Source: Chthoniobacterales bacterium (GTDB taxonomy: Bacteria > Verrucomicrobiota > Verrucomicrobiia > Chthoniobacterales > UBA10450). Taken from it: 6,512 bases of DNA. Location of the stretch: positions 1 through 6,512 of the forward strand of contig JACCZQ010000397.1 in NCBI GenBank assembly GCA_013695905.1. The letters run 5' to 3'. The notes under the pieces are model-generated. The model saw only the letters and a program-made list of their open reading frames with translations. It was not told where the DNA came from and did not search any database. Shown piece after piece: positions 1 to 6,442 of the stretch. Numbering within the stretch: the first letter of the stretch is position 1; every line of letters begins with the position of its first letter. The translations under genes were made by a program, and so were the position numbers.

Positions 1-464
1 AGCAGGTGCTGCTCACAACCCTGCGGGAGGTCAGCACGATCGGTTCGGACCATTCACCGTCGCCGCCGGAGATGAAGGAGCAGGAGAATTTCTTCCGCGT
101 CTGGGGCGGGATTTCGGGTTGTCAGCACCTGCTGCCGTTGCTGATCGAGTGTGAGGTGACGCGGGAGGAGATCGCGCGGCTGACGAGTCGCAGCGTGGCG
201 GAGTTATTCCAGCTGCCGGGTAAAGGCGAGATCAGCGTCGGGAACGATGCCGATTTCTCGCTCGTGGAGATGAACGCCGCGGAGACGGTGACGGCGGAAT
301 CGCTGCACTACCGGCACGGGCACAGTCCGTATGTGGGTCGAAAGCTGCGGGCGCGGGTGGTGCGCACGTTTTTGCGCGGTGAGACGGTGTTCCAGGATGG
401 GCTGTTTGCGGCGCGGACGAGTGGGCGGTTTGTTAGGCCGCGGGTGGGGTTTAGCGCTGCGTGA
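1..464 (+). CDS. allB: Allantoinase, C-terminal part (5' end outside window)
   Basis: Allantoinase hydrolyses the ring of allantoin to allantoate in the cytoplasm, the step after urate oxidation in purine breakdown. Only about the last 154 of the family's usual ~450 residues are present; the frame is already open at base 3 (CAG GTG CTG), so the GTG at 6 is an internal codon and not a start. Visible signatures: IGSDHSPSPPEMK near the left edge, whose Asp (codon 48-50) matches the last metal-ligand Asp of the cyclic amidohydrolase barrel; WGGISGCQHLLPLL, typical of allantoinases rather than dihydroorotases; LPGKGEISVGNDADFSLVE, the C-terminal beta-sandwich return common to urease-superfamily amidohydrolases; and HSPYVGRKLRARVVRTFLRGETVF, an allantoinase-like end. 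The stop is TGA at 462-464. D-hydantoinase is a less likely alternative, because the WGGI and HSPY-GR features favour allantoinase. The metal-binding HxH and carbamylated Lys lie outside the window and cannot be checked. Confidence 0.93.
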   Translation, partial: QVLLTTLREVSTIGSDHSPSPPEMKEQENFFRVWGGISGCQHLLPLLIECEVTREEIARLTSRSVAELFQLPGKGEISVGNDADFSLVEMNAAETVTAESLHYRHGHSPYVGRKLRARVVRTFLRGETVFQDGLFAARTSGRFVRPRVGFSAA

Positions 465-468
465 AGGG

Positions 469-529
469 AGAAGTCAGAGATTCCTTCGAAAGACTCAGGA
501 CAGGCTCTTCGCGTTGCTCAGGATGACAA
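469..529 (+). repeat. Dispersed intergenic repeat, long form, copy A
   Basis: This 61-base element begins AGAAGTCAGAGATTCC and ends CTCAGGATGACAA. It matches 1038-1098 at 59 of 61 positions in the same orientation; both differences lie in the GCGTTGC/GCTTCGC stretch. Read on the other strand it has the form TGTCATCCTGAGC...GAATCTCTGACT, a repeat I recall as widespread in Acidobacteriota and Verrucomicrobiota intergenic DNA. When wrongly translated it gives peptides like HPERSEEPVLSLSK. It lies 4 bases after the allantoinase stop. Its function is unknown; the CTTCGAAAG/GCTCTTCGC segments can form short hairpins. Confidence 0.9.
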
Positions 530-608
530 AAAAAGGGAGAGAGGCCGTGCAGATGCTCGCGCAAATCCCTCGTCAGAGATTGTGGTCGAGGCTGCGCTAA
601 TTCATAAA
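530..608. other. Short non-coding spacer between repeats
   Basis: An A-rich run (about 527-535) is followed by GC-rich sequence and an AT-rich patch around 599-611. I see no convincing ORF, RNA gene or terminator here. The A-rich and AT-rich patches could hold promoter elements for the GIY-YIG gene, but no clear -35/-10 pair is visible. An open frame running through 331-600 is a shadow of the allantoinase reading frame plus repeat sequence. Confidence 0.5.
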
Positions 609-645
609 TTGTCATGTTGAGCGCAGCGAAACATCTCTGACTTTT
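609..645 (-). repeat. Dispersed intergenic repeat, short form, copy C (inverted)
   Basis: TTGTCATGTTGAGCGCAGCG followed by AAACATCTCTGACTTTT is the reverse-oriented counterpart of copies A and B. It keeps both ends (TTGTCAT..TGAGCG.AGCGAA and ATCTCTGACTT) but lacks about 23-24 central bases. It is therefore either a deletion derivative or a distinct short subfamily. It ends 7 bases before the ATG of the GIY-YIG gene, so that gene's 5' leader is largely made of repeat sequence. Confidence 0.8.
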
Positions 646-652
646 CTGCGGG

Positions 653-991
653 ATGCGCGATCACAACCCTTACGTCTCCATCCTCACGAATATGCACCGC
701 ACGACGCTCTACATCGGGGTGACGAATAGTTTGCAGCGGCGTGTTTGGCAGCACCGGCACGGGGACAAGGATGGATTCGCGCAGCGCTATAATCTAACGC
801 GGATGGTCTACTTCGAGCACTTCCGCGACGTGAACAATGCCATTGCCCGCGAGAAGCAGCTGAAAGGCTGGCTGCGAGCGAAGAAGATCGCGCTGATCGA
901 GAGACAGAATCCGCGCTGGGAGGATCTGGGGGAGCAGCTCGAACAGGAGCCGCAAATCGACAATCGGGAGGCGTGGATATCGACGAAATGA
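653..991 (+). CDS. Small stand-alone GIY-YIG nuclease-family protein
   Basis: This 112-residue protein is a single GIY-YIG domain, the fold of homing endonucleases and UvrC-type nucleases, in the short YhbQ-like class of unknown biological role. In order: PYVSILTN (residues 6-13) aligns with the GIY strand; TLYIGVTN (18-25) is the YIG strand with Y20 and G22; R29/R30 hold the conserved Arg; IAREKQLKGW (64-73) holds the probable metal-ligand Glu67; NPRWEDL follows near residue 86. Family members usually read YVYIL, so Ser9 replaces the first motif tyrosine, which may weaken or abolish catalysis. ATG 653 is the first possible start, because an in-frame TGA lies at 638-640, but there is no strong Shine-Dalgarno sequence. 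The coding frame is well supported; the cellular function is not. The gene interrupts an otherwise metabolic cluster and is flanked by repeats on both sides, which suggests insertion. There are no membrane segments or signal peptide. Confidence 0.85.
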   Translation: MRDHNPYVSILTNMHRTTLYIGVTNSLQRRVWQHRHGDKDGFAQRYNLTRMVYFEHFRDVNNAIAREKQLKGWLRAKKIALIERQNPRWEDLGEQLEQEPQIDNREAWISTK

Positions 992-1037
992 TGAGTGACT
1001 CTTCCGCGCCGGATGAATAAGAATCCAGCGAGCGGAG

Positions 1038-1098
1038 AGAAGTCAGAGATTCCTTCGAAAGACTCAGGACAGGCTCTTCGCTTCGCTCAGGATGACAA
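1038..1098 (+). repeat. Dispersed intergenic repeat, long form, copy B
   Basis: This is a direct-repeat partner of 469-529 (59 of 61 identical), offset by 569 bases. It occupies about half of the gap between the GIY-YIG stop and the aldolase-family start. With copies A and C it brackets the GIY-YIG gene. Apparent ORFs running across it on either strand (995-1195 on +, 684-1187 on -) are repeat translations and not genes. Confidence 0.9.
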
Positions 1099-1104
1099 TT
1101 TAAC

Positions 1105-1110
1105 AGGAGG
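1105..1110 (+). promoter_or_regulatory. Shine-Dalgarno AGGAGG for the aldolase-family gene
   Basis: A perfect AGGAGG core lies 12 bases before ATG 1123. The spacing is a little long, but it is the only strong ribosome binding site nearby. It starts 7 bases after the end of repeat copy B. It supports the choice of ATG 1123 and fresh translation initiation after the GIY-YIG gene. Confidence 0.65.
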
Positions 1111-1122
1111 GCAGCACCACGG

Positions 1123-2502
1123 ATGTCAGCAGCGGAAACGTCAGCACGCACGAGTCTGCAGCCTAACGAAGTCGAATCGATCAGCACCGCGCTGAGCGAG
1201 GCGAATCACACTTTCGTGCGCCGTTACCCGGGCGAGTCGAATCGGCGGCAGGCGGTGCACACGGTTTATGGCGGCGCGCATTTGTTTAAGGCGGACACGG
1301 CGCAGCGGCTGGGGAAGGTGGCGTTGCGGTCGCTGGAAGAATATGCGCCGGACGCGGCGACGCTGGCGCGCGTGCTCGGGATGGAAGGCGATGAGCAGCT
1401 CGCGGAGAAGGTTTATGGCCGGATCGTGGAGAAGCTGGAACGGGAGGCGATCGAGGATTTCCGGCTCGATTTTGAAGACGGCTATGGCAATCGCGCGGAC
1501 GCCGAAGAAGATGGCCACGCGGCAACGAGTGCGGGGGAAGTGGCGCGGGGAGTGGCAGAGAAATCACTGCCGCCGTTCATCGGGATCCGGATCAAGCCGC
1601 TGAATGAGGATCTGCGAGTGCGGAGCAGTCGCACGCTCGATATTTTTGTGACGACGCTGCTGGCCGACACGTGTGGCGAGTTGCCGGAGAATTTCATCAT
1701 TACGGTGCCGAAGATTCAGCTGCCGGAGCAGATGAGCGCGGCGGTGCGGCTGCTCGAATTGCTCGAGCAACGCAATGGCCTAACGAGTGGTTCGCTGAAG
1801 ATCGAGCCGATGATCGAGACGCCGCAGGCGATCATTAACGCGCGGGGGGAGATCGCGATCAGTTCGTTGATCGATGCGGCGGAAGGGCGGTGCCAGAGCA
1901 TTCACTTCGGGGTTTATGACTACACCGCGAATTGCGGGATCACGGCGGCGTATCAGGCGATGCGGCATCCGACCTGCGATTTCGCACGGCAGGTGATGCT
2001 CGTCTCGACGGCCGGCACGGGCATTCAACTCTCTGATGGCGCGACCAATATTCTGCCGGTCGGGCCGCATCGCGCGACGGAGGGAAATCCGCTCACGGCT
2101 GAGCAGCTCCGGCAGAACCAGGAGGCGGTGCACGGTGCGTGGCGGCTCGGGTTTGACGATAACATGCACTCGCTCCGCAATGGATTTTACCAGGGTTGGG
2201 ATCTGCACCCGGCGCAGTTCGTAACGCGGTATGCGGCGGTGTATTCGTTCTTCCTGCGAGGGCTGGAGGCGGCGTCGGGACGGCTGAAGACATTTGTGGA
2301 GAAGGCGGCGCTGGCGTCGTTGTTCGGCGATGTTTTTGATGACGCGGCAACGGGCCAGGGGCTGTTGAATTTCTTCCTGCGAGGAATGGCGTGCGGCGCG
2401 ATCACGGAGGAGGAGGCGCTCGCGACGGGGTTGTCGCTGGAGGAAATTCGCTCGCGGTCGTTTCTGAAAATTTTGCAGAGCCGGAGGCATTCTTCGTTGT
2501 GA
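1123..2502 (+). CDS. CitE/HpcH-like aldolase-superfamily protein (DUF6986 type)
   Basis: This cytoplasmic protein of 459 residues is longer than a simple HpcH/HpaI aldolase or CitE (~250-300). It resembles the family annotated as DUF6986, aldolase or 'phosphoenolpyruvate kinase'. Superfamily features: HTVYGGAHLF (46-55), a family-specific N-terminal signature; LDFEDGYGNR (115-124), like the CitE D-E-D loop; IGIRIKPL (153-160) with Arg156, a probable carboxylate/phosphate binder; KIEPMIETPQ (226-235) with Glu232 as likely Mg ligand; FGVYDYTA (262-269) with Asp266 as second Mg ligand. WDLHPAQF (353-360) and a helical C-terminal tail follow. The enzyme class (Mg-dependent C-C lyase/condensation on a 2-oxo acid, malate-synthase-like chemistry) is inferred from the fold; the substrate is unknown. 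Its place between allantoinase and xanthine dehydrogenase suggests it handles glyoxylate or a related product. Its stop overlaps the xdh start (GTGA), so the two are probably co-translated. The start is supported by AGGAGG upstream. Confidence 0.85.
   Translation: MSAAETSARTSLQPNEVESISTALSEANHTFVRRYPGESNRRQAVHTVYGGAHLFKADTAQRLGKVALRSLEEYAPDAATLARVLGMEGDEQLAEKVYGRIVEKLEREAIEDFRLDFEDGYGNRADAEEDGHAATSAGEVARGVAEKSLPPFIGIRIKPLNEDLRVRSSRTLDIFVTTLLADTCGELPENFIITVPKIQLPEQMSAAVRLLELLEQRNGLTSGSLKIEPMIETPQAIINARGEIAISSLIDAAEGRCQSIHFGVYDYTANCGITAAYQAMRHPTCDFARQVMLVSTAGTGIQLSDGATNILPVGPHRATEGNPLTAEQLRQNQEAVHGAWRLGFDDNMHSLRNGFYQGWDLHPAQFVTRYAAVYSFFLRGLEAASGRLKTFVEKAALASLFGDVFDDAATGQGLLNFFLRGMACGAITEEEALATGLSLEEIRSRSFLKILQSRRHSSL
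2483..2487 (+). promoter_or_regulatory. Shine-Dalgarno GGAGG and GTGA overlap setting the xdh start
   Basis: GGAGG lies inside the last codons of the aldolase-family gene, 11 bases before GTG 2499. That GTG shares bases with the TGA at 2500-2502. The open frame extends upstream to 2391, but those extra 36 residues are a Gly/Ala-rich out-of-frame reading of the upstream gene. The protein from 2499 begins SVGTITFKLNG, which fits the normal start of a 2Fe-2S ferredoxin-like domain. The arrangement implies translational coupling. Confidence 0.7.
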
Positions 2503-5500
2503 GCGTAGGCACGATCACTTTCAAGCTGAACGGCACTCGCAGGGAAGTGAGCGGTGTTTCGCCGAATCTGACGCTGCTGGAGTGGCTGCGGGCGAACGGG
2601 CTCACGGGGTCGAAGGAAGGTTGCGCGGAGGGGGACTGCGGCGCTTGCTCGGTGGCGATCGTGGACCGCGATGCGCGGGGGAAGCGGTGCTATCGCGCGA
2701 TCAATAGCTGTCTCGTTCCGCTGCCGCTGATGGCCGGGCGCGACATTGTGACGGTGGAGGGTGTGGGCTGCAGCGGCAGGATGCATCCGGTGCAGCAGGC
2801 GATGGTGGATAATTTCGGGTCGCAGTGCGGCTACTGCACGCCGGGGTTCATCATGTCGATGTTCGAGGGCTACTACCGGAAGGATCTCAAGACGGCGGCG
2901 CAGCTCGATGAGCAGCTCTGCGGGAATTTGTGTCGTTGCACCGGCTATCGGCCGATCCGTGATGCGGCGGTGGATGCGCTGGCGCAACGGAATGGCAGCG
3001 ACTCGTTCGATGAGCAGCTGAAGATGGCGAAGGCAAAGCTGGGCGCGGTGCGCTACACGGCGGGCGAGGAGAAGTTTCTGCGGCCGACTACGCTCGCGCG
3101 GTTGTTCGACATGATGGCGGAGAATCCGGAGGCGCGGTTGATCGCGGGCGCGACGGAACTGGGGCTCGAGATCACGAAGAAGTTCCGGAAGTTTCCCGTG
3201 CTGATCTCAATCGAGGCGGTGGCGGAGCTGACGGCGATCACCTCGACGGAGACGGAGTGGAGCGTTGGCGCGGCAACTACTTTGACGCGGCTCGATGATA
3301 CGATCGGCGCGGAGTATCCCGAGCTGCGCGAGATGCTGCTGGTGTTCGGATCGCGGCAGATTCGGAATCGCGCGACGCTCGGCGGGAACCTGGTGACGGC
3401 GTCGCCGATCGGGGATTCGGCGCCGGTCTTGCTCTCGTTAGACGCGCAGGTGGTGCTCGCGTCGGCGGGTGGTGAGCGGGTGCTGCCGCTGGAGGAGTTT
3501 TTTGTTTCGTATCGGAAGACGGCGTTGCTGCCGGGTGAGATTTTGAAGGCGGTGCTGGTGCCGCGGATCGCGGCGGATGCGGGATCAATTCGGCGGTTCT
3601 ACAAGGTGTCGAAGCGGCGAGAGATGGATATCAGCACGGTTGCTGGTTCGTTCGCGGTGCGGGTGACGGAGGGCGGCACGATCGTGCAGGCGCGGCTGGC
3701 GTATGGCGGTGTGGCGGCGATGCCGCTGCGGGCGCGGGCGACGGAGCAGGCGCTGATCGGGAAACGGTGGGCGCCGGAGAGTTGTGCTGAGGTCTTGCCG
3801 GTGCTGGAGAAGGAGTTTACCCCGATCTCCGATGTGCGCGGGAGTGCGACTTACCGGCTTGGGTTGATCAAGACTTTGCTGCGGAAGTTTTTCGCGGAGG
3901 AGCCTCTCGCCACGGGCGCAAAGGACGCAAAGGAAGAATCAGAACGTGGCGACCTTCGCGTCCGTTGCGAGAGGCCCGCTTCCATACCGCATGAGAGCGC
4001 GCATAAGCACGTGACGGGTGAAGCTATTTACGTGGATGATCGCGCGCAGCAGGAGGGGATGCTGGAGACATGGCCGGTTTGCTCGCCGCATGCGCGTGCG
4101 CGGATTGTGCGGCGCGATGCTTCGGCGGCGCGGGAGATGCCGGGTGTGCTCGCGGTGCTGCTCGCGGAAGACGTGCCGGGATTGAACGATGTCGGCGCGG
4201 TGCGGCACGATGAGATTTTGCTCGCGGATGCGGAGGCGTTTTACCACGGGCAGGTGGTGGCGCTGGTGGTCGGTGAGACGGCGGAGATTTGTCGCGCGGC
4301 GGCGGAGAAGGTGGTGGTGGAATACGAGCCGCTGCCGCCGATCTTCACGATCGAAGAGGGGATCGAGGCGGAGAGTTTTCATACGGAGCCGAATTACATC
4401 CGGCGCGGAGATGTGGGCGCTGCTTTAGGCGATGCGCCGATGAAGCTGGAGGGAGAATTCTCCTTCGGCGGGCAGGATCATTTTTATCTGGAGACGAATG
4501 CCTGCTGGGCGGAGGCGGGTGAGGACGGGAGTGTGTTTATCAGCTCGTCGACGCAGCATCCGAGTGAGGTGCAGCACATCGTGGCGCATGTGCTGAAGCT
4601 GCCGATGCACAGTGTGGTGGTGGAATGTCCGCGGATGGGCGGCGGGTTCGGCGGCAAGGAAACGCAGGCTGCTGGTCTGGCGGCGCTGGCGGCGCTCGCG
4701 GCGACGAAGACGCAGCGGAAGGTGCGCGTCCGCTACAATCGCGATCAGGACATGATGATCACTGGGAAACGGCACCCGTTTCTGGGACGATTCACGGTTG
4801 GCTTTGATGAGGCGGGGATACTGCTCGGGGCGAAGGTGGAGCTGTTCTCGAATGGCGGATGGTCGTTAGATCTTTCGCGCGCAGTGACGGACCGGGCGGT
4901 GTTCCACCTCGATAACGCGTATTACATCCCGCAGGTGGAGTTCAGTGGGGTGGTGGTGAAGACGAATCTGGCGTCGAACACGGCGTTTCGTGGATTCGGT
5001 GGGCCGCAGGGGATGCTGGTGATGGAGGAGATTCTTGATCGCGTGGCGCGGGCAACGGGATTGCCGCCGGAGATGGTGCGGGAGCGGAATCTCTATCGCG
5101 ACACGGGCGAGATGAACACGACGCACTACGGGCAGGAGATTGAGGATAATCGGATCCAGCGGGTGTGGCGGGAGCTGTTGGAATCGAGCGATTTCGCTGC
5201 GCGTCGGCAGGAGTTGCGGGAGTGGAATGCGCAGCAGCCGAACCGGAAACGCGGGCTCGCGATGACGCCGGTGAAATTCGGGATTTCTTTCACGACGACG
5301 CACCTGAACCAAGCCGGCGCGCTGGTGCTGCTCTACCAGGATGGGACGGCGCAGGTGAATCACGGCGGCATTGAGATGGGACAGGGCGTTTATACAAACA
5401 TGGCGCTCGTGGCGGCGCGGGAGCTGGGCATTTCTCCAGATCGTGTGCGGGTGATGGCGACGCGCACCGATAAGGTCCCGAATACCTCCGCGACGGCCGC

Positions 5501-6332
5501 TTCTTGCGGGACGGATTTGAATGGCGCCGCGGTGAAGAATGCCTGCGAGACGTTGCGCGCCCGGCTGCTGCCGTTCGCGGTGGAGATGCTGACGGAGAAG
5601 AATGGGCGCGCGGTGGAAGCGGATGCGATTGTCTTTGCAGAAAATTCCTTCTTCGATCCCGCATCGCTCGAAACTCGTGTCGCGTTTGCGGAGTTGCTGC
5701 AGCGCGCCTATTTCGCGCGGACGAGCTTGAGCGCAACGGGGTTCTATCGCACGCCGGATATTAACTACGATCGCGACGCGGGCCGCGGGAAGCCTTTCCA
5801 CTACTTCGCGGTCGGAGCGGCGGTGAGTGAGGTGGAGGTGGATGGTTTCACCGGCATGCATCACATCCGGCGCGTCGATATTCTACACGATGCGGGCGAT
5901 GCGATTAACGTCGGCGTCACGCGCGGGCAGATCGAAGGCGGCTTCGTGCAGGGCGCCGGCTGGCTGACGTGTGAGGAATTGGTATGGGATTCGGAGGGGC
6001 GGCTGCGCACCCACTCGCCGGATACTTATAAGATCCCAGCGGTGGGCGATACGCCAGACTTGTTCAACGTTTCGTTCCTTTCCGAGGCGACGCAGGCGAA
6101 TGTAATTCACGGGAGCAAAGCGGTGGGCGAGCCGCCGCTCATGCTGGCGTTTTCGGTGCGGGAGGCGATTCGGGAGGCGGTCGCGGCGTTCGGCGAAACC
6201 GGCGGGCAGGTGCCGCTCGCCTCGCCCGCAACGCCCGAGGCGATTTTCAATGCGATCACCGGTCGCCAGAGCGCGCCGCAGCCGGCGGAAGCAACGCCGG
6301 CACACGCGATGGCGGAGCAGGTGCTGCGCTAA
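2499..6332 (+). CDS. xdh: Single-chain xanthine dehydrogenase (XdhA-XdhB fusion)
   Basis: This enzyme oxidises hypoxanthine to xanthine and xanthine to urate, passing electrons from a molybdenum cofactor through two 2Fe-2S clusters to FAD and probably NAD+. It has 1277 residues, close to eukaryotic single-chain enzymes (~1330), whereas many bacteria use separate XdhA (~480) and XdhB (~780) subunits. Domains: plant-type 2Fe-2S with Cys42, 47, 50 and 71; second 2Fe-2S with Cys110, 113, 145 and 147 (QCGYCTPG, CGNLCRCTGYRPI); FAD domain about 185-465 (LIAGATELG, TLGGNL at 293-298, KRREMDIS); linker about 468-492; molybdopterin half from HESAHKHVTGEAIYVDD on. Active-site matches to bovine enzyme: Gln659 (GGQDHFYLE), FGGKE with Glu721 (bovine Glu802), FRGFGG with Arg831 (bovine Arg880), and VGEPP with Glu1211 (bovine Glu1261, the catalytic base). 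These support xanthine rather than aldehyde or CO as substrate. The linker is encoded by a palindromic repeat also found after the gene. XdhC, which sulfurates the cofactor in bacteria, is not in the window. Confidence 0.95.
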   Translation: MSVGTITFKLNGTRREVSGVSPNLTLLEWLRANGLTGSKEGCAEGDCGACSVAIVDRDARGKRCYRAINSCLVPLPLMAGRDIVTVEGVGCSGRMHPVQQAMVDNFGSQCGYCTPGFIMSMFEGYYRKDLKTAAQLDEQLCGNLCRCTGYRPIRDAAVDALAQRNGSDSFDEQLKMAKAKLGAVRYTAGEEKFLRPTTLARLFDMMAENPEARLIAGATELGLEITKKFRKFPVLISIEAVAELTAITSTETEWSVGAATTLTRLDDTIGAEYPELREMLLVFGSRQIRNRATLGGNLVTASPIGDSAPVLLSLDAQVVLASAGGERVLPLEEFFVSYRKTALLPGEILKAVLVPRIAADAGSIRRFYKVSKRREMDISTVAGSFAVRVTEGGTIVQARLAYGGVAAMPLRARATEQALIGKRWAPESCAEVLPVLEKEFTPISDVRGSATYRLGLIKTLLRKFFAEEPLATGAKDAKEESERGDLRVRCERPASIPHESAHKHVTGEAIYVDDRAQQEGMLETWPVCSPHARARIVRRDASAAREMPGVLAVLLAEDVPGLNDVGAVRHDEILLADAEAFYHGQVVALVVGETAEICRAAAEKVVVEYEPLPPIFTIEEGIEAESFHTEPNYIRRGDVGAALGDAPMKLEGEFSFGGQDHFYLETNACWAEAGEDGSVFISSSTQHPSEVQHIVAHVLKLPMHSVVVECPRMGGGFGGKETQAAGLAALAALAATKTQRKVRVRYNRDQDMMITGKRHPFLGRFTVGFDEAGILLGAKVELFSNGGWSLDLSRAVTDRAVFHLDNAYYIPQVEFSGVVVKTNLASNTAFRGFGGPQGMLVMEEILDRVARATGLPPEMVRERNLYRDTGEMNTTHYGQEIEDNRIQRVWRELLESSDFAARRQELREWNAQQPNRKRGLAMTPVKFGISFTTTHLNQAGALVLLYQDGTAQVNHGGIEMGQGVYTNMALVAARELGISPDRVRVMATRTDKVPNTSATAASCGTDLNGAAVKNACETLRARLLPFAVEMLTEKNGRAVEADAIVFAENSFFDPASLETRVAFAELLQRAYFARTSLSATGFYRTPDINYDRDAGRGKPFHYFAVGAAVSEVEVDGFTGMHHIRRVDILHDAGDAINVGVTRGQIEGGFVQGAGWLTCEELVWDSEGRLRTHSPDTYKIPAVGDTPDLFNVSFLSEATQANVIHGSKAVGEPPLMLAFSVREAIREAVAAFGETGGQVPLASPATPEAIFNAITGRQSAPQPAEATPAHAMAEQVLR
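3902..3975 (+). repeat. Palindromic repeat inside xdh, in frame at the XdhA/XdhB junction
   Basis: The left arm (3902-3933, GCCTCTCGCCACGGGCGCAA onward) and right arm (3953-3975, CCTTCGCGTCCGTTGCGAGAGGC) are inverted repeats. The outer nine bases GCCTCTCGC/GCGAGAGGC pair perfectly, and the inner part pairs imperfectly with a bulge on the left side. The first 30 bases of the left arm (3903-3932) match 6348-6377 at 28 of 30, so it belongs to a dispersed family. It encodes PLATGAKDAKEESERGDLRV and then RCERPA, a charged low-complexity linker, without a stop. It falls exactly between the end of the XdhA-like half (LLRKFFAEE) and the start of the XdhB-like half. Confidence 0.85.
6271..6330 (+). 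repeat. xdh 3'-tail duplication, copy 1 (inside the gene)
   Basis: The last 60 coding bases of xdh before the TAA, encoding APQPAEATPAHAMAEQVLR, recur at 6453-6512 with 54 of 60 identical bases. This copy is in frame with the intact gene and is followed at once by the stop codon. The encoded Ala/Pro/Glu-rich end lies after the last conserved xanthine dehydrogenase motif and is probably a flexible tail. Confidence 0.9.
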
Positions 6333-6346
6333 ACGAGAGGGAGAAT

Positions 6347-6414
6347 GCCTCACGCCACGGTCGCAAAGGACGCAAAGTAGGGAGCGGGATTTCGTTGCGG
6401 CCTTTGCGTGAGGC
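6347..6414 (+). repeat. Dispersed palindromic repeat downstream of xdh
   Basis: The left arm starts GCCTCACGCCACGGTCGCAA and continues AGGACGCAAAG; the right arm ends GCCTTTGCGTGAGGC. The outer nine bases (GCCTCACGC/GCGTGAGGC) pair perfectly and the inner part pairs imperfectly around a loop near 6378-6392. The left arm is a near copy of the one inside xdh. The hairpin starts 14 bases after the xdh stop, so it could affect 3' mRNA stability or termination, but no U-tract follows, so it is not a standard intrinsic terminator. Confidence 0.85.
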
Positions 6415-6442
6415 CTTCTGGGAATTAGACAGCGCGAACTGT

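Noticed and set aside
1..12. The first 12 bases of the window equal part of the xdh tail repeat (AGCAGGTGCTGC at 6316-6327 and 6499-6510).
   Set aside because: Both are Gln-Val-Leu codons in clear coding frames of unrelated proteins, and the match stops after 12 bases. In GC-rich coding DNA this is easily chance, so I do not read it as a terminal repeat or circular overlap.
684..1187. Minus-strand open frame of 167 codons containing an HPERSEEPVLSLSK-like peptide.
   Set aside because: The peptide is the known-looking spurious translation of the intergenic repeat (copy B). The rest is antisense to the well-supported GIY-YIG gene.
2391..2498. Upstream extension of the xdh frame giving a 1313-residue protein.
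   Set aside because: The extra residues are an out-of-phase reading of the aldolase-family gene with no family similarity. GTG 2499 with GGAGG upstream and a GTGA overlap gives the expected 2Fe-2S domain start.
3991..4014. Possible separate start of an XdhB gene after the in-gene hairpin (ATG 3991 or GTG 4011).
   Set aside because: The ATG at 3991 is out of frame and soon hits a stop. The GTG lies within the conserved HVTGEA motif. The frame is open across the junction, so a fusion is the simplest reading.
4866..5864. Long minus-strand open frame of 332 codons opposite xdh (and others at 1780-2490, 2187-2987, 5883-6458).
   Set aside because: Arg/His/Pro-rich compositions typical of antisense shadows in GC-rich genes. 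They lie opposite conserved xanthine dehydrogenase or aldolase-family sequence and show no recognisable motifs.
6347..6420. Intrinsic terminator after xdh.
   Set aside because: There is a hairpin but no following T-run, and its arms match a dispersed repeat that also occurs inside the coding sequence, so termination is not supported.
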